Shown: in pieces, positions 45,450-53,650 of the stretch
Position numbering within the stretch: position 1 is the first letter of the stretch
How the letters are laid out: the number at the start of each line of letters is the position of its first letter
The notes under the pieces: model-generated
The model's database searches: none
Told to the model about the DNA's origin: nothing
The model's input: the letters and a program-made list of their open reading frames with translations, nothing else
From: Sandaracinaceae bacterium
Lineage (GTDB): Bacteria; Myxococcota_A; Polyangia; Polyangiales; Houyiibacteriaceae
Direction: 5' to 3'
Length of the DNA: 64,000 nt
Assembly: GCA_020633055.1 (NCBI GenBank)
Contig: JACKEJ010000009.1
Location: 124,001 to 188,000, forward strand
Position numbers and translations under genes: made by a program

Positions 45450-46193
45450 TCAGCTTCCAAGGCGGAAGTCTCGCACGTGCGAGAGGCCCGACTCGGGCGG
45501 GGGGGGTTCGAGCTCCCAGGTGTCCATGAGCCCCACCAGCGCTTCGGGGAAGTAGCTGAGCGCCATCGCGCACACGGCGGGGTCCGAGTCGAACACGGCG
45601 ACGACCTCGCCACCCCGCGCGAGCTCCGGCAGCATGTCGCGCTTGTGAGCTTCGTCGGAGGCCGTCGCGTCGGGCTTGAACGCCAGCTGAACACCCGGCT
45701 CGGCGATGGGGAAGCCGTGGTCACGCAGCGCCGTGACGGTGCCCACCAGCATGCTGGGGATGTCCCTGGCGCTCAGGTAAGCGACCGAGCCGCCCGCGCC
45801 GTGCAGCCGGGACACGAACTCGGCCGCCCCTGGCTCCGGGGTGTCGTAGGCGACGTAGGCCGAGTCGTGGAAGCGCGTGTACCAGAAGTTGGTGATGTCC
45901 TTGATGACGCCGGGCTGACTCAGACCGACCTCGCGCAGCGTGTCGCGCAGCAGCCGGCGCACCATGCCTTGATCGAGTTGCCTCAGGGCCTCCGCCACGT
46001 TGGGGGCGGAGCCCTCCACGCTGTCGGCGTACTCGAGCAGGATCTGGAGCGTGCGGGGTCGCGTCTCGAACAGCGTCCCGTCGAGACCGAACACGACCAC
46101 GGGCGGGAGCCCACCGTCCGCCGCCCGCACGTTGACCCGGTCGAGCACCTGTTGGAGCAGTTGAATCTGGTGGGGCAGGGGTGGTGGCAGCAC
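45450..46193 (-). CDS. HAD-like protein with altered motif I
   Basis: A 247-residue protein from GTG 46193. It has the HAD phosphatase layout: motif I VVVFGLDGTLFET (residues 32-44), motif II AYLSARD (~139-145), motif III lysine in AFKPDA (~172) and motif IV VVAVFDSDP (~197-205), with a helical cap between I and II. Motif I is GLDGT instead of DxDGT, so the nucleophilic Asp is Gly36. Catalysis by the usual aspartyl-phosphate route looks impossible, although D38 and the acidic pair remain. It may bind a phosphorylated ligand without turnover. It is divergent from the BamE-like lipoprotein gene with 113 bases between. Confidence 0.65.
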   Translation of the reverse strand: MLPPPLPHQIQLLQQVLDRVNVRAADGGLPPVVVFGLDGTLFETRPRTLQILLEYADSVEGSAPNVAEALRQLDQGMVRRLLRDTLREVGLSQPGVIKDITNFWYTRFHDSAYVAYDTPEPGAAEFVSRLHGAGGSVAYLSARDIPSMLVGTVTALRDHGFPIAEPGVQLAFKPDATASDEAHKRDMLPELARGGEVVAVFDSDPAVCAMALSYFPEALVGLMDTWELEPPPPESGLSHVRDFRLGS

Positions 46194-46306
46194 GAGCGCG
46201 AGCGTATCAAAGGTGTTGCGAAGGACGCAACGGAACGGCGGCGGTCCGCGTCTGGGCCCCGACCCCGCCTTGGCGCTCGCTCGGGGCGGCTGATATCCTC
46301 GCCCCG

Positions 46307-46879
46307 ATGACTTCCTCTTCTGTGTGTTCCCGGTCCTCGTTCATGCTCGTCTCCATGCTCGCCTTGGCGGGCGCGGTGGCGGGGTGTAGCCGTCCCACCC
46401 GCTATGTGATCGAGGGCGACACGCAGGTGTTCACGCTGACGAACCTGCACCCGGACGAGCGACGTGGCGTGGCCTACTCCTTGAACTATCAGCAAGACGG
46501 CCTCATCCCCGTCTGCACACCGGTGAACGTCGACAGCGTCGACCAGCGTGAGCTGCACTTCACGGTGACCGCCAGCGGCCGTCAGTACCGCTATCTCTTC
46601 ACGCGGCACCTGCGCGACGCGATCGACATGCACATGGGGCGCTACTTCGGGCCGAACTGCCCAGACCTCACGGCGCTGAGCGACGCCGATCGGGCGGGCA
46701 TCCAGCAGGGGCAGGTGTTCCAAGGGATGAGCAAGCAGGGGGTCATCATCGCCATCGGCTATCCGCCCGAGCACGCGACGCCGTCCCTCGACAGCGATCA
46801 GTGGTCGTACTGGCGCAACTCGCACAGCCGCTTCGTGGTCCACTTCGTGGACGGCGTCGTGAGCGGCATCCAGGACTGA
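46307..46879 (+). CDS. Lipoprotein with BamE/SmpA-like C-terminal region
   Basis: Start ATG 46307; 190 residues. The signal is SMLALAGAVAGC with a good lipobox. The C-terminal part (GQVFQGMSKQGVIIAIGYPP...SDQWSYW...RFVVHFVDGVVSGIQD) has the BamE/SmpA pattern: a Gly-Met-(S/T) start, an (A/V)xxxxGxP turn, and a W-Y strand. BamE-like proteins support outer-membrane protein assembly, but the fold is also common in unrelated lipoproteins. The N-terminal half is extra relative to BamE. It is followed by the epimerase gene 7 bases downstream and is probably translated with it. Confidence 0.65.
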   Translation: MTSSSVCSRSSFMLVSMLALAGAVAGCSRPTRYVIEGDTQVFTLTNLHPDERRGVAYSLNYQQDGLIPVCTPVNVDSVDQRELHFTVTASGRQYRYLFTRHLRDAIDMHMGRYFGPNCPDLTALSDADRAGIQQGQVFQGMSKQGVIIAIGYPPEHATPSLDSDQWSYWRNSHSRFVVHFVDGVVSGIQD

Positions 46880-46886
46880 GGCGCCG

Positions 46887-47852
46887 CTGCGGGTCTTCCT
46901 CACCGGGGCCACGGGCTTCCTCGGGGCGCACCTGCTGACCGCGTTGCGCTCGGCCGGGCACGACGTGCGCGTGTGGGCGCGAGCGTCGTCGGACGTGTCG
47001 GGCCTGGGCGACGTCGAGGTGCGACGTGGTTCGTTGCACGATGGGGACGCGCTGGCGGTAGCCATGGCGGGCTGCGACGCGGTGCTCCACGCCGCAGGCG
47101 GCGGCAAGGTGCTGCGCATCGCGGAGGTCTACCGCGACAACGCCGAGAGCACGGCGACCGTGCTGGACGCGGCCGAGCGCGCCGGGGTCACGCGCTTCGC
47201 GCTGGTGTCGTCGCTCGCGGCGGGTGGCGGTGGGCCTCGGCCACGCACGGAGCGCGACGCGCCGCGGCCCGCGTCTCACTATGGCAAGAGCAAGCTGCTG
47301 GCCGAGCGTCATGCGCTGGACCGGCGTGAGCGCATGCGGGTCGTCGTCGTGCGGCCTCCGGCGGTGTACGGTCCCGGGGATACGCGCATGGTGCCGCTGT
47401 TCTCGGCGGCTGCGCGGGGGGTGCTGCCCATGGTCGAGCCCAACGGCAGCCTGTCACTCGTGTACGGCACGGACTGCGCGCGCGCGCTCGTCCTGGCGCT
47501 CGAGGCGGACGTGCCGAGTGGTCGCGTGTACTACGTGTCCGACGGTGAGCCCTACGCGCGGCGCGAGTTCGCTCGGCTGATCGGTGCAGCGGTGGGGCGC
47601 AGCGTGCGCGTGGTGCCCGTGCCCACGGCAGCGGTCGTGGTGGCTGGTGCGCTCAACGAGGCAGTGGGCCGCTTGCGTGAGCGCAGCGTCGTGCTGAGCC
47701 GCGACAAGGTGGCGGACATCCGTGTGCCGCACCAGACGTGCGACGCGGCGTTCATCCGCGCCGAGCTCGGCTGGGCGCCCACATTGCGCTTCGATGAAGG
47801 GGCGCGCGTTACGGCGGAGGCGTATCGAGACGCCGGGTGGCTGACGCGCTGA
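46887..47852 (+). CDS. NAD(P)-dependent epimerase/dehydratase, probable CTG start
   Basis: A short-chain extended dehydrogenase of 321 residues. The NAD-binding motif GATGFLG lies at residues ~7-13, but upstream of it in frame there is no ATG, GTG or TTG before a stop at 46860; CTG 46887 with GAGG 5 bases before it is the best start. The catalytic pattern is S-S-LAA (about 108) with Y-G-K-S-K (HYGKSK, ~130). The rest is typical: VRPPAVYGPGD and DCARALVLAL. This is the family of 3-beta-hydroxysteroid dehydrogenase-like and nucleotide-sugar epimerases; substrate unknown. It begins 7 bases after the BamE-like lipoprotein. Confidence 0.75.
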   Translation: MRVFLTGATGFLGAHLLTALRSAGHDVRVWARASSDVSGLGDVEVRRGSLHDGDALAVAMAGCDAVLHAAGGGKVLRIAEVYRDNAESTATVLDAAERAGVTRFALVSSLAAGGGGPRPRTERDAPRPASHYGKSKLLAERHALDRRERMRVVVVRPPAVYGPGDTRMVPLFSAAARGVLPMVEPNGSLSLVYGTDCARALVLALEADVPSGRVYYVSDGEPYARREFARLIGAAVGRSVRVVPVPTAAVVVAGALNEAVGRLRERSVVLSRDKVADIRVPHQTCDAAFIRAELGWAPTLRFDEGARVTAEAYRDAGWLTR

Positions 47853-47896
47853 TCGGGCACGCCCCCCCGCGCAGCGACATGGTCTCAGCGGGCTCG

Positions 47897-48319
47897 TCAG
47901 AGCGCCGCGAGCGCGTCGCGTAGCTTGGCCGCCAGCGCAGCCCCCGCCTGACCGTCGAGCTTGCCGGCAGGCCAACCCACGCCCAGGCCGCGGTCGCTGT
48001 CGGGCTTGGGGATGATGTGAAAGTGGACGTGGAACACCGCCTGGTGCGCGCCCGGTCCGTTGTTCTGCAACACGTTGTACTCGGACGCGCCCGTCACGGC
48101 CATGACCGCTCGGCACAGGCGCGGCAGGACGCGCCCGATGGCCGCAGCGGATTCGTCCGAGAGCGCGTCCAGCGTGGCCGCCGGCTCCTTGGGGATGACG
48201 AGGGTATGCCCCTCGGAGAGCGGCCCGATGTCGAGGAACGCGAAGACCAGGTCGTCTTCGTACACACGGTGACAGGGGATCTCCCCGCGCAGGATCTTGC
48301 TGAAGATGGTCTCGGACAT
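47897..48319 (-). CDS. HIT-family nucleotide-binding protein
   Basis: A 140-residue histidine-triad protein from ATG 48319. N-terminal ETIFSKILRGEIPCHRVYED and GHTLVIPKEP, and the catalytic HVHFHIIPK (~97-105), are all intact. Family members hydrolyse nucleotide phosphoramidates or adenylated small molecules in the cytoplasm. It lies one base after the upstream TetR stop and probably belongs to the GST-TetR-HIT transcription unit. Confidence 0.92.
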   Translation of the reverse strand: MSETIFSKILRGEIPCHRVYEDDLVFAFLDIGPLSEGHTLVIPKEPAATLDALSDESAAAIGRVLPRLCRAVMAVTGASEYNVLQNNGPGAHQAVFHVHFHIIPKPDSDRGLGVGWPAGKLDGQAGAALAAKLRDALAAL

Positions 48320-48320
48320 G

Positions 48321-49016
48321 TCAGTGGGTCTCCCTGCGTCGCGTGCCGTCGGGCGGCACGGTGAACTCGGCGATGATGGCCGTCGTGCCCCGCATCAGCG
48401 CGTCGAGCGCGCCGGCGCGATCGATGGCGCCGTCGATCCACTGCTGCACGGTGGCGCGTGAGATGGCCACCAACATCTGCGCCAGGACGGTGGCCATGGC
48501 GGGCGTGCAGCCCGTGACCTCGGCGATGGTGCGATGCCACGGCCGCACCATGCGCTGCCGGACCTCGGTGATGGTCTGCTCCAGCTCGGGGAAGGGCGCG
48601 ACCGCGCCGAACAGGTACCAGCCGCCGGCCCCCTTCTCGTCGATCAGGTCGAACACCACCTCGACGAAGGCGCGCACGGTCTTCTGGAAGTCCTCGGCGT
48701 TGCGGTCCGGACCCGCCGGCGGGGTGGCGACCAGGCGGGCGCGCAGCTGGCTGCGGAGCGCGTCGGTGAAGTCTTCGAGGACGGCGACGAGGAGGGCGTG
48801 TCGGTTCGGAAAGAACTTGTAGACGACGGGGCGGGTCACGCCCGCGGCCGCGGCCACCTCGGGGATGCGCACGCCATCGACGCCGTCGCGTACGATCAGC
48901 GCGGCGCTGACGAAGATGAGCTGCTGACGGCGGTCCTTGGCCCACAGGCGCTGGCTCCGCTCTTGGTCGCCGAGGTCCTTGGGCTTGTGTGTCGTGGACT
49001 TGGGCTGAGCCGTCAT
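48321..49016 (-). CDS. TetR-family transcriptional regulator (second)
   Basis: A 231-residue protein from ATG 49016, whose start overlaps the GST-like stop (ATGA). Helix-turn-helix: RRQQLIFVSAALIVRDGVDGVRI, then EVAAAAGVTRPVVYKFFPNRH. The C-terminal half is helical with an ELEQTITEVRQRMVRPW helix. Because it overlaps a GST-like gene and a HIT gene, it may govern a stress or detoxification unit. No obvious operator was seen at its 5' end, since the upstream DNA is coding. Confidence 0.85.
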   Translation of the reverse strand: MTAQPKSTTHKPKDLGDQERSQRLWAKDRRQQLIFVSAALIVRDGVDGVRIPEVAAAAGVTRPVVYKFFPNRHALLVAVLEDFTDALRSQLRARLVATPPAGPDRNAEDFQKTVRAFVEVVFDLIDEKGAGGWYLFGAVAPFPELEQTITEVRQRMVRPWHRTIAEVTGCTPAMATVLAQMLVAISRATVQQWIDGAIDRAGALDALMRGTTAIIAEFTVPPDGTRRRETH

Positions 49017-49640
49017 GACGCGCGAGAGGGAGCGTCGGCGGGACGTGTGGCCACCACGGACGGGCGCGCGAGCAGCCGCTCGGCGTAGTCGCGTACGTGG
49101 GGCGGCGCGTCGACCTCGACCATGTCCAAGAACTGCAGGAACGGCGCGTACGCGATGTCCGCGATGGAGAAGGCGCCGCCGACGAGCCACTCGCGCTGCG
49201 CCAGGTGGGCGTCGAGGATGGCGAAGTGGCGTGCGATCTGCTTGCTGGCTTGCGCCATCAGGTCGCGCTGCCAGCGGTCCTCGGGGAGAAAACGCTTCGG
49301 AAAGATCAGCACTCCGACGTGCCCCGCGAACTGCAGATCGCACAGCTTCACGTGCATGTGCACCTCGGCGCGGCCCTCGGCGCTCTCGGGGAGCAGCGGC
49401 GGTGTGGGGTGCGTGGCCTCGAGGTAGTCCAGGATGGCGCTTCGACTCGACGAGCTTGAGGGCGCTGTCGACCACGCGGGACGCGCCGTAGGGGTTGATG
49501 GCGAGGTACTCGGGCGAGCGGTGCTGCTTGCCCATGTCGACCTGCTCGACGTTCCCACGACGCCCTTCTCGAGCAGGGCGATATGGACGCGTTGAGTACA
49601 GATGCTGAGCGCGCGGGTGGCTGGAGAGCGGGCATGGCGG
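49013..49640 (-). pseudogene. Glutathione S-transferase gene, frameshifted
   Basis: Three frames together give a complete GST: CTQRVHIALLEKGV (about 49555-49610), then MGKQHRSPEYLAINPYGASR and SALKLVES (about 49445-49535), then ILDYLEATHPTPPLLP through DIAYAPFLQFLDM to the stop at 49013. These are the thioredoxin-like N-domain with its NPYG turn and the helical C-domain. At the second break GTCGAGTCGAAGCGCC is repaired by removing one A. The exact start is not resolved. Domain content is fully preserved, so a live gene with consensus errors is as likely as a pseudogene. It overlaps the second TetR gene. Confidence 0.6.
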
Positions 49641-49717
49641 TCTCGGCGGCTCGCAGGGAGCCCGTCTGTGGTAGGAACGCGAAAGAGGACCACGGATGCC
49701 CCACGCTCAAGTCGATC

Positions 49718-50395
49718 ATGACGGAGTCGCGCGCGAGCCTCGACGCCCTGACGTTCGCGCCACCGTGGCGCATCTGCAACCCCTGACGTACGCGTGGGCA
49801 CCGCACGACGTTACCTGACGCGCTACGGCAAGGGCCTCAAAGGTGGTGCTGGGGGAGTGAACCCCGGCCGTTCCGGCATGGGTCAGACGGGCGTGCCGTT
49901 CGGCGACGTGTCCATGGTGCGACTTCCTGGAATCGAGGGGTGGGGAGCCCCGACCCGGCACCCGAACGCGTCCGGTGGAGGGCTTCGCGTGCGCCCGCAG
50001 CGAGGTGAGCGGCACCCGCCTGTGGGGCTGGGCGGCGGAGCGCTTCGGCACGCCGGAACGCTTCTTCGCGCAGTTCTTCGTGGTGAACTATTGCCCGCTG
50101 ATGTTCTTGGAGGAGGGTGGCTGCAACCGTACGCCCGGACAGCTCCCGTGGCGGAAGCGCGCCTCGAGGCGCTGTGCGACCGCGCGCTGGCCGGCATGGT
50201 GAAGGTGCTGAAGCCCGAGCTGGTGATCGGGGTGGGTCAGTGGGCGCGCCTGTCCGCCGAGCGCGCGCTCAGCGAGCATGGCGTCACGGTGCGTGTCGGT
50301 CAGGTGCTGCACCTGTCGCCGGCGAGCCCCGCAGCCATCCTGCGGCTGCGGCGCAAGCCGAGGCACAGCTGCGGGAGCTGGGCGTGCTCGACTGA
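49718..50395 (+). pseudogene. SMUG1-like uracil-DNA glycosylase gene, frameshifted
   Basis: Across the three frames a SMUG1-type uracil-DNA glycosylase can be read: MTESRASLDALTFAPP, YLTRYGKGLK (partly), GVNPGRSGMGQTGVPFGDVS (motif 1), ARSEVSGTRLWGWAAERFG, FVVNYCPLMFLEEGGCNRTP, VKVLKPELVIGVGQWA, VLHLSPASP (motif 2) and LRELGVLD to the stop at 50393-50395. At least four one-base changes are needed; several restore a base in a short run (for example CCGTGG to CCGGTGG, GTTACC to GTTTACC). The protein excises uracil from DNA. As with the GST, consensus error is the simplest explanation. It is divergent from the GST unit and convergent with uvrC. Confidence 0.65.
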
Positions 50396-50465
50396 CGCGC
50401 TGGTCGAGCCGTGAGGGGGCGTGCGTCCGACGCGCCCGAGGGCCGACGCTCATGGCTCCGAGGTG

Positions 50466-52428
50466 TCAGCGGTTCCTGCGGAAGCCGACGGGGTCTGCTC
50501 GGCGCGCCGCGCGGCGACGTCGACCGCTGGCGGTGCTGCGCTCCGGCGCGCCGCGGTGACGTCGACCGCTGGCGGTGCTGCCCCCGTCTTCCTGTCCGCT
50601 TCTCGGAACGACACGCGCCACGGTGGCTGCGGCGCGCGCGCGGCGATTTGCCGCCGGTTGGCCCCGGCCGCGAGCAGCTTCGTCGCTGGCGCGCAGCACG
50701 GCGTCCACGCGCCCAGCGCGCGCGCAGCGCTTGCGCGTCCCAGCGCCTACGCCGGGGATGCTCCAGCTGCGCCTTCAGGCGTCGCTGCGTGCCCTTCTGC
50801 TCGCGGATGCGGTTGCTCGGAGCGGTGCGCTTGTCGCGGGCCAGCGCCAGCATCTGTAGCGCGGCGTGCAGCCGAGGATGGGGTTCTTCGCGGCAGGTAC
50901 ACGCGGTCGACCAGCTTCCGCCCTTGACGTTCTCTTTCGCGAGCCCGACCAGCGGCAGGCCCTCCATGCCCAGGTCGCGCAGCGCCTCGAGCGCCATGCG
51001 CAGCTGCCCGCGTCCGCCGTCCACGACGAGCAGGTCGGGCAGCTCCCAGCTCTCGTCGCCCGTGAGCGCGCGCTTGAAGCGCCGCGACAGGACCTCGTAG
51101 ATGGCGCCGTAGTCATCGCCGCCCGTGACCGTCTGCAGGTGGAAGCTGCGATAGCGCGCGCGCTCGGGCTGCCCGTCCAGCAGCGACACCACGGCAGCGA
51201 CCGTGTCCTGTCCGCCGCTGTGCGAGATGTCGATGCACTCGATGCGGCGCGGAAGAGTCGGCAGGCGCAGCTTGTCCTGTACGGCCAGCAGCCGCTTCTC
51301 GACGTCTTGGTCCGCGCGCTGCTTCTCTTGGAAAGCGTGCGCCGCGTTCTCGCGCGCCATTTGGAGCAGGCGCACCCGTGGGCCGCGCTGCGGGTGCAGC
51401 ACCTTCACGCGCGCCTGGCGCCGCTCGCTCAGCAGCTCCGCGAGGCCGTCCATGGCCTCCACGGCGTTGGGTAGCAGCAGCTCGTCCGGAAACTCGCTGC
51501 CCTCACGCGCGTAGAACTCGCTCACGAACGACGCGACCAGCTCGTCGTCCGGGAGTCCCACGTCGCGCAGCCCGAAGGTGCGCACGTTGACCAGCTTTCC
51601 TTCGCGGATGCGCAAGAGCGCCACCTCGGCCTGGTCCGCCACACGGTGCAGGCCCACCACGTCCTGATCCGCGCCGCTGACGCTGGCGACGCGCTGCTCC
51701 TCCTGGATGCGCGACACGGCGCGCAGCTGGTCGCGGAACACGGCAGCCTGCTCGAAGTCGAGCGCGCGGGAGGACTCCGCCATGCGCTGCTCGAGGTGCT
51801 TCACCAGCTCGTCGTGGCGCCCCGAGAGGAACAGCCCCACGTCGCGCACCTGCTCCAGGTAGCTCTCGCGCGGGATGTCCAGCACGCACGGCGCCGGGCA
51901 GCGCTTGATCTGGTACTGCAGGCACGGGCGCACGCGTCGCGCCAGCTCCGCGTCGGTGCAGGTGCGCAGCTGGAAGTGCCGGTTGACCAACCGCAGCGTC
52001 TGGCGCGCGGCCGTGGCCGAGTGGTACGGGCCGTAGTACGAGGCGCCGTCCTTGCGCGGCTTGCGCACTACGTCGATGCGCGGCCAGGGCGCGCTCGGGT
52101 TGATCCGCAAGGAGAGGAACTCCTTGTCGTCCTTGAGCTTGACGTTGTAGCGGGGCTGGTGCGCCTTGATGAGCTGGTTCTCCAGCAGCGCCGCTTCCTT
52201 CTCCGTCCCCGTGACGAAGGTCTCGAGGTCGATCAGCTCGTCGTGCAGGCGTGCGATGAAGGCGCGCCCGTCGCTGGTGCCTGGCTGGAAGTAGCTGCGC
52301 ACGCGGCTGCGCAGGGAGCGGGCCTTGCCCACGTACAGGACCACGCGCTTCTGGCCGTAGAACACGTACACGCCAGGCTGGGTGGGGAGGGTCTCCAGCT
52401 TGCGCAGTACGAGGTCGGACAGGCTCAT
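50466..52428 (-). CDS. uvrC: Excinuclease ABC subunit C with frame breaks near the 3' end
   Basis: Start ATG 52428, overlapping the stop of the cyclo-ligase gene. The intact frame (to about 50926, ~500 residues) has the GIY-YIG nuclease domain (GVYVFYGQKRVVLYVGKARS), the UVR motif (HDELVKHLEQRMAESSRALDFEQAA) and the RNase H-like nuclease part (IECIDISHSGGQDTVAAVV; LLVVDGGRGQLRM). Then the frame breaks: KLVDRVYLP continues in another frame, and NRIREQKGTQRRLKAQL and ARAAATVARVV in others. The C-terminal helix-hairpin-helix region (~100 residues) is thus split by at least two or three indels. Expected total is ~640 residues. UvrC makes both incisions in nucleotide excision repair. Confidence 0.88.
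50501..50581. repeat. Direct repeat near the uvrC 3' end
   Basis: A 24-bp core (GACGTCGACCGCTGGCGGTG plus CTGC) occurs at 50516-50539 and 50558-50581, with period 42. The 11 bases GGCGCGCCGCG precede each copy at 50501 and 50545. The period is a multiple of three. The repeat lies at the end of uvrC and may have complicated assembly here. Confidence 0.8.
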
Positions 52429-53060
52429 GGCGATGGGTCGGGTCGGACGAGCTGCGCGTCGGTCACGACGGCGTGCAGCGGGACGTCGTGCGGCAGGCTC
52501 GGTGCCTCGCCCACGAGCTGGAAGTCGTAGCAGAGGCCACAGCGAAAAGCTGTCGGGAGCCGCGGCAGCAGGCGGTCGAAGTAGCCCCGCCCATAGCCGA
52601 CGCGGTGCCCGCGCAGGTCCATCACCAGCCCGGGGACCAAGACGACGTCGATGTCTTCGAGGGCGACTGCGCGAGCGTCTGGTCCTGGCTCGTGGAGGCC
52701 GAAGGGGCCGAGGACGAGCGGCCGATCTTGCTCGAACTGCGCGACCTCGAGTGTATCCGTCGCGGGATCGATGCGCGTCAGGGCGAGCGTGACCCCGCGT
52801 GCTCGGAGCGCTTCGTGCAGGGTGTCCAGCACCGGCTCGCCCTTGATGGGCTGGAACGTCAGGACGGTCTGCGCTCGCTGCACCTCGACGAGCTCGAGCA
52901 CGCGGGCGCACAACGACTCGGAGCGCTCACGGCGTTTGTCGGCGGGCACGGACGCGCGCAGGGCGCGCATCTTCTGCCGCAGCGCGGCCTTGGCCTGCTC
53001 CCGCACGTGGTCTTCGAACGCAGCGCGCGAGTCCTCCGCGCTGGGGGGCTCAGGGGGCAT
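52425..53060 (-). CDS. 5-formyltetrahydrofolate cyclo-ligase
   Basis: A 211-residue protein from ATG 53060. It has the 5-FTHF cyclo-ligase pattern: LRQKMRALRASVPADKRRERSE near the N-terminus, LTFQPIKGEPVLD, VLVPGLVMDLRGHRVGYGRG (GYGRGYFDRLL, ~150-160) and the closing VPLHAVVTDAQLV. It converts 5-formyl-THF with ATP to methenyl-THF, a folate salvage step. Its start overlaps the zapA stop by 11 bases, and its stop overlaps uvrC. In many proteobacteria this gene follows zapA with the 6S RNA gene between; here no space remains for it. Confidence 0.9.
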   Translation of the reverse strand: MPPEPPSAEDSRAAFEDHVREQAKAALRQKMRALRASVPADKRRERSESLCARVLELVEVQRAQTVLTFQPIKGEPVLDTLHEALRARGVTLALTRIDPATDTLEVAQFEQDRPLVLGPFGLHEPGPDARAVALEDIDVVLVPGLVMDLRGHRVGYGRGYFDRLLPRLPTAFRCGLCYDFQLVGEAPSLPHDVPLHAVVTDAQLVRPDPSP

Positions 53061-53421
53061 CGCCGGCGTCGTCGTCGTCCGCCTCGAGCGCGCGCTGTTC
53101 GCCGGCCTTCGTCGCTCGTCGCGCCAGCTCGGCGTCCTCGCTGAGCCGCAGGTCGATGCGCTCGATCGCGCGGGTGATGGTCTCGCGTGCCACGCTCTCC
53201 ACCTCGTTGCGCCGGCGCTCGGCCTCTTGCAGGTCCTCGACCAGGCCCAGCGCCACGACCGCGAGCAGCTGCGCGGGGGCGGCAGAACGCTGCGCCTTTG
53301 GGCCCAGCTGGGCGATGCGCTCGTTCACGATGCTCGCGAGGCCCTTCAAGTGCCCCTCGTCTGCGTCGGTGCTGAGGCGATAGCGTGCCCCGGCGATGTC
53401 GAGTGTGACGGTGCGCTTCAC
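53050..53421 (-). CDS. zapA: Cell division protein ZapA
   Basis: The start is GTG 53421, giving a 123-residue protein; the open frame extends further upstream but only VKRTVTLDIAGARYRLSTDA onward is ZapA-like. The N-terminal strand region, a SIVNERIAQLG helix and the long coiled-coil C-terminus (EDLQEAERRRNEVESVAR) fit ZapA, which bundles FtsZ filaments at mid-cell. The acidic tail (EADDDDAGDAP) is longer than in E. coli. It leads the zapA/cyclo-ligase/uvrC operon. The 229 bases upstream contain a possible hairpin at 53431-53466. Confidence 0.8.
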   Translation of the reverse strand: MKRTVTLDIAGARYRLSTDADEGHLKGLASIVNERIAQLGPKAQRSAAPAQLLAVVALGLVEDLQEAERRRNEVESVARETITRAIERIDLRLSEDAELARRATKAGEQRALEADDDDAGDAP

Positions 53422-53430
53422 GGCGCTGAA

Positions 53431-53466
53431 GCTAGAGCACGAACCAGAATCCGTGCAAGCCCTAGC
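53431..53466 (-). other. Imperfect hairpin upstream of zapA
   Basis: GCTAGAGCACG and CGTGC-AAGC-CCTAGC are complementary with a small bulge. The structure sits 10 bases before the zapA start on the minus-strand transcript and could shape zapA translation, or be the edge of an unrecognised RNA such as 6S, which is often near zapA. No conserved 6S core could be confirmed by eye. Confidence 0.3.
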
Positions 53467-53650
53467 TTGTCGGACCTCGCGCAGCCGGCGTCGCTCCTCC
53501 CCGCGGATGTGCGTCCAGACCGCTGGCCGTCGGGTCCGCGACTGTCGCGTCGTGTGTGCCCGGCTGCTGACTCCAAAATGTTCCGATCGGGCGCGACGTG
53601 ATAGACTCGCGCCCTTCGAGCAGTGACTTCCATCGACCCGCGCGAGTGCC

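Noticed and set aside
49013..50950. Insertion sequence or phage remnant causing the broken genes
   Set aside because: No transposase, integrase, terminal inverted repeats or target duplications; intact domain order in alternate frames argues for simple indels.
53579..53607. Promoter for the zinc-ribbon/TPR gene
   Set aside because: TGATAGACT could be an extended -10, but the -35 region (TGTTCC) does not fit; support too weak to list.
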